DNA of 43,130 bases from JAZKAD01 sp040389305 (GCA_040389305.1 JAZKAD010000003.1:1-43130); one strand, 5' to 3'; shown: positions 8,687 through 17,993, counted from the stretch's first letter. Translations and numbers: made by a program. Notes: a model not told the origin generated them from the letters alone.

Positions 8687-10000
8687 CTATTTTTTCGAGG
8701 CTTTGCGCGACTTTACTTGAGCGGTAGAGGGATTTACTTGAACAGACTTACTAGATGCATCCCATTTATAGATAAAATCCTTAATCACGGGAACTACGTA
8801 CTTTCTGAATTTACTACCACTAAACACGCCATAATGCCCCACATCTTTTTGTAAGTAATACTCTTTATAAGACTCTGGGAGATTCTTGCATAAAGCAAAA
8901 GCTGCGCTTGTTTGACCAAGGCCAGCAATATCATCATTTTCGCCTTCGATACCAAGCAAAGCAACATTATGAATATTTCCCAAATGCACTTTGCGTCCAC
9001 GAGAAACTAGACTATCCTCTGCTAAAGAGAATTTCTGAAATACCTCTTGGATAGTTTGAATGTAAAATTCTGATGTAAGATCCATAACGGCAAAATATTC
9101 ATCGTAGAAATCTTTTTGCTTCGTGGCCGCCGCGTCGTCTTCGACTAGTAAGTTCTTAAAGAGATCAATATGCGATTTAAAGTGATCCTTCCATTTCATG
9201 CTTACAAAACCTGCGATCTGTAAGGACCCTGGATACACCTTGCGACCAAATCCTGGATAATTAGCGGGTACTGTGCTAAGTAGGTAATCTTTGAACCAAT
9301 CTATATCATGCGAGGTAGCCACAGTATCTACAATAGTAGGACTTTTGCGCGCATCCACAGGCCCTCCCATAAGTATCATACTTGTAGGAAGCGCTTTAGA
9401 GCCCCCATCAGACATGATGCTTACCGCCGCTAACACCGGTACTGCCGGTTGACATACACCCATCACATGAACATCAGGCCCCAAAGCCTCTAAGAACTCT
9501 ATAACATAATTAATATAATCATCCATATCGAATGATCCTTCGGATGCCGGCACTTGCGATGCACATATCCAATCGGTAATGTATACATCGCAATGTGGCA
9601 AAATACCTTCTACCGTACCACGAAGAAGAGTAGCATGATGGCCGGACATAGGCGCAACTATCAGTAACTTAGGGTGATTGATCCCCGCTTTTTTAAAATG
9701 CAATAGATTGCAAAAGGATTTTTTGAGAATAGTTACTTGTTCTACCGAAGTAGTTTTGCCATCAACAATAGTTTCCGTAATGCCAAATTCTGGCTTAGAA
9801 TATTGCCTTGTCATGCGCTCAGCTATTTCAACAGAGGCACGCATGCTACGCATAGGCAAAGTATGGTAAAAATCATGGTAAGAAGAGTTATCGCAGTTAT
9901 TGAAATATTGCTGCATACCCGTCAGCCCCATTCTTAGGGGAGATAATTGTAACTTAGCGGCCTCGAGGATGAAATATAATGGATTGCCGTAATTGTACAT
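8687..10000 (-). CDS. phaZ: Intracellular polyhydroxybutyrate depolymerase
   Basis: 437 residues. The N-terminus MYNYGNPLYFILEAAKLQLSPLR and the nucleophile motif MGVCQPAVPVLA with Cys183 match the intracellular PhaZ family, in which a Cys replaces the Ser of the lipase box (Cys183 in the Ralstonia enzyme). Other expected blocks are LIVAPMSGHHATLLRGTV, YITDWICASQVP and EGENDDIAGLGQT near the C-terminus. It breaks down stored PHB granules in the cytosol. The C-terminal tail (last ~20 residues) is Lys/Ser-rich. It lies downstream of the dehydrogenase/hydratase fusion on the same strand, consistent with a route from PHB to acyl-CoA use. Confidence 0.88.
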   Translation of the reverse strand: MYNYGNPLYFILEAAKLQLSPLRMGLTGMQQYFNNCDNSSYHDFYHTLPMRSMRASVEIAERMTRQYSKPEFGITETIVDGKTTSVEQVTILKKSFCNLLHFKKAGINHPKLLIVAPMSGHHATLLRGTVEGILPHCDVYITDWICASQVPASEGSFDMDDYINYVIEFLEALGPDVHVMGVCQPAVPVLAAVSIMSDGGSKALPTSMILMGGPVDARKSPTIVDTVATSHDIDWFKDYLLSTVPANYPGFGRKVYPGSLQIAGFVSMKWKDHFKSHIDLFKNLLVEDDAAATKQKDFYDEYFAVMDLTSEFYIQTIQEVFQKFSLAEDSLVSRGRKVHLGNIHNVALLGIEGENDDIAGLGQTSAAFALCKNLPESYKEYYLQKDVGHYGVFSGSKFRKYVVPVIKDFIYKWDASSKSVQVNPSTAQVKSRKASKK

Positions 10001-10123
10001 ATTGTCTCGTGCTTAAATTTGAAGTTTATGAGTATAACATAAACTCTAAAAAATTTGTCATCTTTACTAAGAAGCTAAAGAAAATCTTTTTAAGCTATGT
10101 GATATGAAAGCTCGAATACTGCA

Positions 10124-12226
10124 TCACTTAAGTATTTTTCTAATCTTCTCTTCTGCTACAGGAGTCTTAATAAGAGACATAAATACTTCTCTTTCAAAAA
10201 GCAGTAAATCATCCTCCGTCATAGAGCGTCCTGATAGTTTCTGCAACATGCTTATTATGCCTTTGGTATGCGCATCTATAGAGGACATATCTAGCGCTTC
10301 TTCCAAAGCAAATTCTGGTATATCTATTTTTTCATTCAAGTCACGCAGAGGTAGAGGCATGCTAGACATAGCCTCTTTTAGTAGATAATCAGCATTCATA
10401 TTAACTCTTAAGTCAACGAGGTAATCCGAAGCTAAATAATCTGCAGAGGTAGTTCTATTTTGCATGATGATATTCTTAAGATTGTGCAGCAAAAGATCTT
10501 TGTCTCCCTTTGAGCGTAGCACCATCTCTTTTAATCCGCCCCAACCTGGTATTAATCCTATTCCGACCTCCACAAGACCTGCGGTAATCTGCTGATTTGC
10601 AACAACAAAATGGCTATGCAATAAAAGTTCGCACCCACCCCCAAGAGTAGCTCCACTAGCTGCAGCAATTACTGGCATTTTAGAATATTTGACTGCCTGC
10701 ATAGCTCTTTGTCCAAGAAGCAAGAAGGCTTCAACTCCTTCCCAGTCTTTATTTTCTATTGCAGACAAGAAAATTTTAAGGTCTGCTCCAGCTGAAAAAT
10801 GAGGGGTATCGCTATAGATATAAAGCGGCTTTTGTAATTTCTCAGAGGAGCTGACTGCCAAGATAATAAGATTAAATATATCGTGATTCAGGCAGTTCAC
10901 CTTGCTTACAAAAGACAGGCATAACCCTTCTTCTGCACCTCCTTCAAACTCCCTTAAAATCGTCGAAGAATTCTGCGATAATATCCTGGATTTTGTACTA
11001 TGCAGAACTGATGTATTTGTAATAAATTTTGCCCCGTCTATTGGTACAGAGGTTTTAATTATAGAAGGGAGGAATTTATAGAATAGCTCAAATGGACCAT
11101 ATTTCCAGCTATAACCTAGCTTCATTGCAAGATCTAAGTCGTATATATTATCAGTGACCGAAGGGATGAGTGACGTGATATATGCTCCAAACTCCTCAAG
11201 AATCTCTTTAAATGCTAAGCTAATATTATCGCCCCTACCCAGCACATCTGATATAGCCCCAAAATCTTCCAGACTTTCTTGCAAAGGACGATATGTCATT
11301 GACGCTAAATCCATAACCTCCTTGACTTTGGCATTTTCTATATTTGTTACTCTATAAAAACCTCCAAGACCTTTGCGCCCGGTGTATTTTTCTCGGATCA
11401 TTTTTTGAACCTGAGGAAGGGGCTTGTATATAGCTACAAAACGGTCTGTTTTATCTAAGGCGCTTACTAGCGAATCAGATATAAGACCCATGACATCTAA
11501 GCCTATAAGGTCATACAAACCAAATATCCCTGTACTTGGAAAAAAGAGGCATTTGCTAAAAATATGATCCACTATATCTATGTCTAATTTATGCTCTATA
11601 GCCTTACGCAGCACGAGTTCTAACAAAAAACATCCCACGCGATTCGCAATAAACCCCGGAGTATCATTACATTGCACCACTGATTTTCCAAGACGATGGG
11701 AAAGAAAATATTGAATCTCATCAACGATGCTTTGAGTAGTCGTACTATCCGTTACAAGTTCAACTAACTTCATGTACCGAGGAGGGTTAAAGAAATGTAT
11801 AATTATAAAATTAGCAGCTATATCCTGAGGAAAAATCGTTTTAAGCTGGGTCAAAGGCAGGGTTGAAGTGTTGGATGCGAGAATTGTATCGGACTTTAAA
11901 TAAGGCAGTAGTTTTTTGTATAGCGCGTGCTTAATATCAAGCTTTTCCACTATAGCTTCAATAAGCAACTGACAATCCTCTATTTTATGCAAGTCATCTT
12001 CTAGATTACCAGGAGTAATCAACTCAGATCGACTTGGATGAGATAAAGGAGCTGGTTTTATAGTTTGCATTTTAGCAATTGCAGATTTTGCTATAGAGCT
12101 TCGGTCGATCTCTTGAGATGCAACATCAAGAAGTAGAACCTTAATGCCAGAATTTGCTATTTGCGCAGCGATACCAGAGCCCATGACACCCGCTCCAATA
12201 ACACATACTTGTTTAATGCGTAACAT
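10124..12226 (-). CDS. 3-hydroxyacyl-CoA dehydrogenase / enoyl-CoA hydratase fusion (dehydrogenase first)
   Basis: 700 residues. The N-terminal half is a 3-hydroxyacyl-CoA dehydrogenase with NAD-binding GAGVMGSGIAAQIA (11-24), ASNTSTLPL, HFFNPP and a GFIANRVG helix. The C-terminal part (about 440-650) is a crotonase fold with the oxyanion-hole segment HFSAGADLKIFL (near 475) and GGGCELLLHSHFVVA (near 530). The order is opposite to E. coli FadB, but known in alphaproteobacterial and archaeal fusions. It catalyses two steps of beta-oxidation and could also act on C4 units from PHB. Its start is only 6 bases from the stop of the upstream unknown gene, so they form an operon. Confidence 0.88.
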   Translation of the reverse strand: MLRIKQVCVIGAGVMGSGIAAQIANSGIKVLLLDVASQEIDRSSIAKSAIAKMQTIKPAPLSHPSRSELITPGNLEDDLHKIEDCQLLIEAIVEKLDIKHALYKKLLPYLKSDTILASNTSTLPLTQLKTIFPQDIAANFIIIHFFNPPRYMKLVELVTDSTTTQSIVDEIQYFLSHRLGKSVVQCNDTPGFIANRVGCFLLELVLRKAIEHKLDIDIVDHIFSKCLFFPSTGIFGLYDLIGLDVMGLISDSLVSALDKTDRFVAIYKPLPQVQKMIREKYTGRKGLGGFYRVTNIENAKVKEVMDLASMTYRPLQESLEDFGAISDVLGRGDNISLAFKEILEEFGAYITSLIPSVTDNIYDLDLAMKLGYSWKYGPFELFYKFLPSIIKTSVPIDGAKFITNTSVLHSTKSRILSQNSSTILREFEGGAEEGLCLSFVSKVNCLNHDIFNLIILAVSSSEKLQKPLYIYSDTPHFSAGADLKIFLSAIENKDWEGVEAFLLLGQRAMQAVKYSKMPVIAAASGATLGGGCELLLHSHFVVANQQITAGLVEVGIGLIPGWGGLKEMVLRSKGDKDLLLHNLKNIIMQNRTTSADYLASDYLVDLRVNMNADYLLKEAMSSMPLPLRDLNEKIDIPEFALEEALDMSSIDAHTKGIISMLQKLSGRSMTEDDLLLFEREVFMSLIKTPVAEEKIRKILK

Positions 12227-12232
12227 AAATAT

Positions 12233-12904
12233 TTACCTTCCTCGAGATTCTGAAGTGCCATGCGCTTTCATAGGTAGCTCTTGAGACGCACTCGCCGACT
12301 TACTCAGCGCTCCTTCGGACTGCCTTGCCTGCTCTGTCTTTATCATGGACTTGCACTGGGCATCCACAAGCAGAGTAGGTGTTTCGCTAAGTACCGCTTT
12401 AAGTTGCGCATTTGTTACATGGGCCTCGCTTAGCTCATCTATCGCTCTCACGAATTCACTAGCAAAATATAATATTGTTTGCTGCGTTTGCTTCGTCTCT
12501 CTCTTGTTTGCTGCGCTTTGCTGATTAGATACAATTTGACCTACCTCTGAAATTTTATCCACTAGCTCTGATGGCGCATGTTTCAGCAAAGTTTCGGTGT
12601 CAAAACGTGACATTGATTCTTCTGGATTTTCTCGCTTTTTCTCGGAGGAAATAATACGAGTTACCTCCTCTGGAGTATTGCTAGTGAGCATATCATGCAA
12701 TGCCGTTCCTTTGCCAAGTGGAAATTTACCATCGGGCTGCTTAGCTTCTCGCTCTCTCTCTATTTCATCCATACGCTTTTGAGAGTCGGCTAATTGCTCT
12801 GGAGGCATTGTAGATTCTGATTCTTTAAGACTAAGCATAGCACCAGTCAAACGAGTGATACTCATATCGGAAAGCTCGGGAGAAGCGGGAGTGGTTTTAG
12901 ACAT
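12233..12904 (-). CDS. Hydrophilic protein of unknown function
   Basis: 223 residues, not recognised. It has no signal peptide or membrane segment and is rich in Ser, Glu, Lys, Gln and Thr. There is a charged stretch at about 45-60 (KRMDEIEREREAK), a predicted helical core around 140-190 (QQTILYFASEFVRAIDEL) and a Ser-rich, probably disordered tail ending GTSESRGR. It lies 6 bases upstream of the dehydrogenase/hydratase gene, so the two are very likely co-transcribed. It could be an accessory factor for acyl-CoA/PHB metabolism or a secreted factor; neither is shown by the sequence. Confidence 0.6.
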   Translation of the reverse strand: MSKTTPASPELSDMSITRLTGAMLSLKESESTMPPEQLADSQKRMDEIEREREAKQPDGKFPLGKGTALHDMLTSNTPEEVTRIISSEKKRENPEESMSRFDTETLLKHAPSELVDKISEVGQIVSNQQSAANKRETKQTQQTILYFASEFVRAIDELSEAHVTNAQLKAVLSETPTLLVDAQCKSMIKTEQARQSEGALSKSASASQELPMKAHGTSESRGR

Positions 12905-13239
12905 AATACTAGTCTCAAAAATGAATATGAAAGTAGCCTAACATATTCAATTCCTAATTGCAAATCTTGGACAATTTATACTTTTGTTATACGAAAGATG
13001 AGTGCTATCTTGGCTAGGAGGAGAACGCAAGAATTCAAAGAATTACTTAATATCGCTCTCGTGGGTATTGACGAGAGAGTGCTAATATTTCTGAGGGTTG
13101 ATATAACATACCTCATCACCCCCCCTTGCGCAAGGGGGGATCCAAGAAATAATAAGAATTTCTACTTACGGGATTTTGGCCTTTAGCTAGAATGATATCT
13201 AGACCAAAAATTTTAAGAATGGGTGATAGCATTAATTAC
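12905..13239. other. Intergenic region between acpP and the unknown hydrophilic gene
   Basis: About 335 bp. It holds the 20-bp perfect palindrome at 13120-13139 and an attached segment (GGATCCAAGAAATAATAAG and onward) that resembles other intergenic repeats in the window. No gene is supported. Confidence 0.6.
13120..13139. repeat. 20-bp perfect palindrome in an intergenic repeat
   Basis: CCCCCCTTGCGCAAGGGGGG is a perfect inverted repeat, strikingly GC-rich for its surroundings. No T-run follows on either strand, so a simple Rho-independent terminator is unlikely. A similar C-run/G-run hairpin is at 31357-31376. Confidence 0.75.
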
Positions 13240-13479
13240 TTAAGCTTGAGCTCTTTGCTCCATATATTTAATAGCGTCTGCTACAGTCACTATTTTAGTT
13301 GCTTCTTCATCTGGGATATCGCAATCAAAAGCTGCTTCAAAAGCCATCATTAATTCTACCATATCTAAACTATCGGTGCCTAAATCACTCACAAAGCTTG
13401 ATTCGCGTGTGATTTTGCCTTCGTCGATTTTTAGAGTCTCAGCTGTGATCTTGATAATTTTTGATTCGACATCAGTCAT
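13240..13479 (-). CDS. acpP: Acyl carrier protein
   Basis: 79 residues from the ATG at 13479, chosen over an ATG at 13512 because AAGGA lies 8 bases upstream and the product then begins MTDVESKIIKI, as is usual. The phosphopantetheine attachment site is DLGTDSLDMVELMM. It carries growing acyl chains in type II fatty acid synthesis. It is strongly acidic, as expected. It lies just downstream of fabG on the same strand, the usual functional pairing. Confidence 0.95.
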   Translation of the reverse strand: MTDVESKIIKITAETLKIDEGKITRESSFVSDLGTDSLDMVELMMAFEAAFDCDIPDEEATKIVTVADAIKYMEQRAQA

Positions 13480-13580
13480 ATGTAGCATCCTTTTTTTGAG
13501 TTCTTTAGGCAATCTTTATGCAATTAGGAAATCTTTTAGCACAAAAATTTTTTAATTGCCAGTATTAATTGTCGATATAG

Positions 13581-14306
13581 TTACACCATCAACATCCCAC
13601 CATTAACATGTAGCGTCTGCCCCGTAATGTAGGAAGCTTGATCGCTTGCTAAAAATGCTATGGCGCTTGCTATATCTTCTGGCTTCCCTATTTGCTTCAT
13701 GGGTATTTTTTGCGATATTACTTCTTTTTGAGCGTCGCTTAGGACGTCCGTCATATTCGAGGCGATAAACCCTGGCGCAATACAGTTGATAGTTACACCT
13801 CTTGTTGCTACTTCCATAGCGAGAGATTTGCTCATACCAATAATTCCAGCCTTAGAAGCACAATAATTAGACTGCCCTGGATTACCCATTACGCCAACTA
13901 TAGAAGAAACATTGATAATCCTTCCGTATCTGGCTTTTATCATTTTTTTGATAGCACCTTGATTCAGTATAAAGCTAGATATAAGATTTACATCTATCAC
14001 TTCTTTAAACGCATCAAGCGACAATTTAATAGCTAGCATATCTTTAGTAACACCTGCATTGCATACTAAGATGTCTAGATGCTCTATTTCATCGATCAGC
14101 TCCGTACAGGCTGTGGTATCTTTGAGATTACACACTTTGATTGTATAACGGTCAGTTAATTCCCTTCCAAGGGCTTCAAGCTTTTCAACGTTAGTACCAC
14201 TAATAATTACATGGCAACCAAGTTCATGTAATAGCTTTGCAGAGGCATAACCTATACTGCCCGAAGCTCCTGTAATTAAAGCTATTTTACCGGATAAATT
14301 AAGCAT
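13581..14306 (-). CDS. fabG: 3-oxoacyl-ACP reductase
   Basis: 241-residue short-chain dehydrogenase. The cofactor loop is TGASGSIG (12-19), the NAG motif is CNAGVTKD, and the catalytic residues are Ser135, Tyr148 and Lys152 (QSNYCASKAG). It uses NADPH to reduce 3-oxoacyl-ACP in fatty acid elongation. Its ATG overlaps the recA stop by 8 bases (ATGCTTAA), so translation is probably coupled to recA, and acpP follows. Confidence 0.93.
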   Translation of the reverse strand: MLNLSGKIALITGASGSIGYASAKLLHELGCHVIISGTNVEKLEALGRELTDRYTIKVCNLKDTTACTELIDEIEHLDILVCNAGVTKDMLAIKLSLDAFKEVIDVNLISSFILNQGAIKKMIKARYGRIINVSSIVGVMGNPGQSNYCASKAGIIGMSKSLAMEVATRGVTINCIAPGFIASNMTDVLSDAQKEVISQKIPMKQIGKPEDIASAIAFLASDQASYITGQTLHVNGGMLMV

Positions 14307-15330
14307 CTAATATCTCTTCTTCGGTTGCTGTAGTAGTAAGGGCGTCGGCTAAACTTACCGATCCTTGCCTGATCTTTTTCTCAATCTCATCAGAGATAAC
14401 TGGGTTATCAAGTAAATACTGCTTAGAGTTCTCACGTCCCTGGCCCATGCGTATGCTATTATAAGAAAACCACGCTCCTGACTTCTCGATTATGTCAAGC
14501 TTCACTCCAAGGTCTAAGATTTCACCGGTTTTAGATATACCGGAGCCATACATAATATCAAACTCAACAACCTTAAATGGTGGAGCGACTTTATTCTTTA
14601 CGACTTTCACCCTAGTTTGGCTGCCAGTTACATCCTCTTTGTCTTTAATAGCGCCTATACGCCTAATATCTATCCTAATTGATGCGTAGAATTTAAGAGC
14701 ATTACCACCAGTTGTTGTTTCAGGGCTTCCAAACATTACACCAATCTTCATGCGAATCTGATTGATGAAAATGATCATACAATTAGTTTTGGATACAGAG
14801 GCAGTAAGTTTTCTAAGGGCCTGACTCATAAGTCTTGCCTGAAGACCCATATGAGAATCGCCCATTTCTCCCTCTATTTCCGCTTTGGGTACAAGAGCCG
14901 CTACGCTGTCTACTACAAGCACATCTATAGCACCGGATCTTACCAAAGTATCCGCTATCTCTAGAGCTTGTTCGCCTGTATCGGGCTGTGAAATAACTAA
15001 TTCATCAATATTAACGCCTAATTTTTTAGCATAAGCTGGGTCTAGTGCATGTTCAGCATCTATAAACGCGCAGGTGCCACCCTTTTTCTGAGCTTCTGCA
15101 ATAATATGCAAAGTCAAAGTAGTTTTACCTGAACTTTCTGGGCCAAAAATTTCAATTATCCGCCCCTTTGGCATACCGCCAATTCCAAGAGCTATATCAA
15201 GACCCAAGGACCCAGTCGAAATAGCTTCAATATCTACAGCGGGGCGCTGACCAAGCTTCATGATCGATCCCTTACCATAGCTTTTTTCTATTTGACCTAG
15301 TGCAGCGGCCAAGGCTTGTTCTTTATTCAT
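14299..15330 (-). CDS. recA: Recombinase RecA
   Basis: 343 residues, standard length. The Walker A motif GPESSGKT is at 63-70. The family blocks IIEIFGPESSGKTTLTLH, DAEHALDP, LVVDSVAALVPKAEIEGEMGD and INQIRMKIGVMFG are all present. It forms the filament on single-stranded DNA that drives strand exchange and LexA-type cleavage. The acidic C-terminus (TATEEEILDA) overlaps the start of fabG, an unusual operon partner. Confidence 0.97.
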   Translation of the reverse strand: MNKEQALAAALGQIEKSYGKGSIMKLGQRPAVDIEAISTGSLGLDIALGIGGMPKGRIIEIFGPESSGKTTLTLHIIAEAQKKGGTCAFIDAEHALDPAYAKKLGVNIDELVISQPDTGEQALEIADTLVRSGAIDVLVVDSVAALVPKAEIEGEMGDSHMGLQARLMSQALRKLTASVSKTNCMIIFINQIRMKIGVMFGSPETTTGGNALKFYASIRIDIRRIGAIKDKEDVTGSQTRVKVVKNKVAPPFKVVEFDIMYGSGISKTGEILDLGVKLDIIEKSGAWFSYNSIRMGQGRENSKQYLLDNPVISDEIEKKIRQGSVSLADALTTTATEEEILDA

Positions 15331-15480
15331 TAGCGAAGCTCCATAAATACTTAATTTGCAGTAGAGGCGTTTATATGTAGTTAGTTATATTGGCAGTAGC
15401 TCAAAAAATCTAGAATTAAATTTTTAGTACGCATCTACCTTGTATATTTTAAAATGTTATTATAGCGGGCATTAAAACGG

Positions 15481-15509
15481 TTGACAACTATAGTACTAAT
15501 CATTATCAT
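15481..15509 (+). promoter_or_regulatory. Strong sigma-70-type promoter for rpmB-rpmE
   Basis: A perfect -35 box TTGACA (15481-15486), a 17-base spacer and a -10 box TATCAT (15504-15509) lie 37 bases before the rpmB start. This is the best consensus promoter seen in the window and fits a highly expressed ribosomal operon. Confidence 0.7.
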
Positions 15510-15545
15510 CGCGATCTTAAATAGATTTATGTATTAGGTAAGCAA

Positions 15546-15830
15546 ATGTCTAGAATATGTGAGCTTAGCGGCGTTGGAGTAATGAGTGGTCATAAAGTAT
15601 CACACTCTGAGCGTAAAACAAACCGTAAGTTTTTGCCAAATTTACGTCGTGCTACTTTAGTGAGTGATTCACTTGGTAGTAGTCATAGATTCAGGGTTAT
15701 TGCAAGAGTGCTCAAAAGCATCGAAATGCATGGCGGCCTTGATGGCTTCTTACTTAAAGCTAAGGACTGTTGTCTGTCTAAATCAGCAATAGACCTTAAA
15801 AAACGTATTAAAACAGCTTTGACTAAATAG
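15546..15830 (+). CDS. rpmB: Ribosomal protein L28
   Basis: 94 residues. It starts MSRICELSGVGVMSGHKVSHS and continues KTNRKFLPNLR, the L28 signature. It is a small basic protein of the large ribosomal subunit. It heads a two-gene unit with rpmE, only 8 bases downstream, under the promoter at 15481. Confidence 0.95.
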   Translation: MSRICELSGVGVMSGHKVSHSERKTNRKFLPNLRRATLVSDSLGSSHRFRVIARVLKSIEMHGGLDGFLLKAKDCCLSKSAIDLKKRIKTALTK

Positions 15831-15838
15831 TAGTTATT

Positions 15839-16054
15839 ATGAAAAAAGAAATTCATCCTAAGTATAAAGAACTCATAGTCAAAATTGGCAAGGATTCTTT
15901 TAAAACTAATTCCACTTACCATGGTAGTGAAATACTAATGGACGTGGATTTTCGTACTCATCCAGCATGGAATGGTGGTGGTGTTAGTACTGCTAACTCT
16001 TCCAACAAAAATATTAGTACGTTTAACGATAAATACGCTGGCTTACTCGGTTAA
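15839..16054 (+). CDS. rpmE: Ribosomal protein L31
   Basis: 71 residues. It begins MKKEIHPKYKELIVKIG and contains DVDFRTHPAWNGG and the C-terminal FNDKYAGLLG, as in L31. The zinc-binding cysteines of the C+ form are absent; this is the usual zinc-independent form in Alphaproteobacteria. It follows rpmB in the same operon. Confidence 0.93.
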   Translation: MKKEIHPKYKELIVKIGKDSFKTNSTYHGSEILMDVDFRTHPAWNGGGVSTANSSNKNISTFNDKYAGLLG

Positions 16055-16242
16055 TTCCAGTGATTATAATCGGATTTCGCACGATTCGATTTTGTAGAGT
16101 AAATGATCATAAGTACACAAACTATTTCGCGGGTATGAATTTGAAAACCACTAGCGAAGGAGCGGAGCGTACATAAGTACGTGAGCATCCTGAAGATAGG
16201 CAGTTTTCGAAGAGCATATCTCGAAAGAGGAAGTGTATTTGA

Positions 16243-16319
<77 letters not shown>

Positions 16320-16487
16320 ACTTATCTTACTATCACACCCATATCCTTGAGTATTACACCCCCTACCCTTCTGCGAGATATCTTTCATTCTAGCGCAACT
16401 AAACCTCAACTGAACTACGCCGCTAAAACTACACTACCATTCTGATTCTGACATTCTGAATAAATCTTAAGCACAGCGACGGCTCTT

Positions 16488-16582
16488 ATACCGAGCTCCA
16501 GATTAAATTAGATAATTGATTTTTTTATGAAGGCAACACATGCCCATAAATAATAAGTGCACAAAGCCGAGATACCTTAGAT
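16488..16582 (+). repeat. Palindromic repeat, filled form, abutting the 3' end of gltX2
   Basis: It begins ATACCGAGCTCCAGATTAAA and keeps the left outer half of the 17994-18119 element. A diverged copy of the inner hairpin element (AATTGATTTTTT at its left, GCACAAAGCCGAG near its right, ending TTAGAT) follows. The right outer half is missing: TTAGAT is followed at once by the gltX2 stop codon. Confidence 0.7.
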
Positions 16583-17971
16583 CTACAAATCTTTATACCT
16601 CTTCAGCCTTTGAATGCTATGTTCCGCACCTATAATCGAGATAATCTCAAATACGCTAGGTGATGCTAAGGAGCCAGTAAGAAGAGCTCTTATTGGCTTC
16701 ATTACTTCTCCTATCTTCATGCTTCTGCTTACTGCAAAAGCTTTAAAGGCCTCTTGCACGATGTCATGAGACGTGACATCTAGGTCCTTCACCATCTCAA
16801 TAACTTCTTCGATTAATTCTGGCGCGGTCTCTTTAATTACCGCCTCAGCTTCTGCGCTAATATCAATATCTTGATCTAAGATATAAATCTTTGCAAGGGA
16901 CGCGAGATCTGAGATTAAATTAGCTCTCGTTTTGAGCCCCGCCATGCCTCTCAACATACAAGCCTTTGACTTTGAGGATATATCGTCATCTAGAGAGCTC
17001 TCCATCAACTGCGTCAGTCTCTCATCATCCGCATTCTTGATGTAATGGCCATTTACATTCTTGAGTTTTTCGAAATCTAATCTGGAAGGAGATTTTCCGA
17101 TTGATTTAACATCAAACCATTTAATGGCTTCTTCGCGTGATATAATCTCGTCATCACCATGGCTCCAACCAAGACGCAAAAGATAATTACATAAAGCTTC
17201 TGGTAAATATCCTGAGTCTCTATACCACTCTACTCCAACCGCCCCATGGCGCTTAGAAAGCTTTGCGCCGTCTGGACCATGTATCAGAGGAATATGAGCC
17301 ATCTCAGGAACTTTCCAGCCATAAGCCTTATATAAAACAATTTGCCTTGCAGCATTTGTTAAATGGTCATCCCCGCGTATGATATGCGTTATTCCCATAT
17401 CGTGGTCATCCACAACAACGGCTAGCATGTATGTAGGAGTGCCATCGGCGCGAAGTAGAACCATGTCGTCTATGTGGGAATTTTCAACCACAACATCCCC
17501 TTGAACTAGGTCATGTATTATGGTCTCACCATAGCGTGGCACCTTCATTCTAACTACGGGTTGCTGATCCTTAGGATACTCAGCCGGATCCACATCCCTC
17601 CAGGGACTATTGAATAAAAAGGACCTACCTAGAGCTATTGCACTCTGTCTTTCTGCGTCTATTTCCTCTTTGCTACTAAAACAATAATACGCCCTTCCCG
17701 ACTTTATTAACTCCAAAGCAGCTTCTTTATGTCGCTCTGCCCGCAGAGATTGATATACCACATCATCGTCCCAATTTAGACCTAACCATCTCATACTAGT
17801 CAAAATCGCATCAGTCGCTGATGCGGTTGAACGCTCTTTGTCTGTATCTTCTACGCGAAGCAAAAACTTGCCGCCATGATGCTTCGCAAAGAGATAGTTA
17901 AATAGCGCAGTTCTTGTTCCCCCGATATGCAGATAACCAGTGGGAGAAGGTGCAAATCTTGTGATAATCAT
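16583..17971 (-). CDS. gltX2: Glutamyl-tRNA synthetase, copy 2
   Basis: 462 residues. The class I motif is APSPTGYLHIGGTRTAL (HIGG, residues 15-18), then LRVEDTD, and the KMSKS-type loop is KLSKRHGAV near 236-244. It is a Glu-tRNA synthetase paralogue of gltX1 but only moderately similar, so the pair is old. The gene stands alone on its strand and is flanked on both sides by same-orientation copies of one palindromic repeat (16488-16582 and 17994-18119). Its stop codon directly touches the downstream copy. Confidence 0.93.
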   Translation of the reverse strand: MIITRFAPSPTGYLHIGGTRTALFNYLFAKHHGGKFLLRVEDTDKERSTASATDAILTSMRWLGLNWDDDVVYQSLRAERHKEAALELIKSGRAYYCFSSKEEIDAERQSAIALGRSFLFNSPWRDVDPAEYPKDQQPVVRMKVPRYGETIIHDLVQGDVVVENSHIDDMVLLRADGTPTYMLAVVVDDHDMGITHIIRGDDHLTNAARQIVLYKAYGWKVPEMAHIPLIHGPDGAKLSKRHGAVGVEWYRDSGYLPEALCNYLLRLGWSHGDDEIISREEAIKWFDVKSIGKSPSRLDFEKLKNVNGHYIKNADDERLTQLMESSLDDDISSKSKACMLRGMAGLKTRANLISDLASLAKIYILDQDIDISAEAEAVIKETAPELIEEVIEMVKDLDVTSHDIVQEAFKAFAVSRSMKIGEVMKPIRALLTGSLASPSVFEIISIIGAEHSIQRLKRYKDL

Positions 17972-17993
17972 CGGAATCTCATATAGATGTTTG

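Noticed and set aside
10124..12226. Dehydrogenase-before-hydratase order as a novel fusion
   Set aside because: The same order is known in other alphaproteobacterial and archaeal proteins, so it is uncommon but not new.
13120..13139. Palindrome as a Rho-independent terminator
   Set aside because: No T-run on either side, and it is about 200 bp from the nearest upstream stop codon on the plus strand.
15839..16054. L31 without zinc cysteines as a degenerate gene
   Set aside because: The Cys-free form is usual for alphaproteobacterial L31, and length and motifs are complete.
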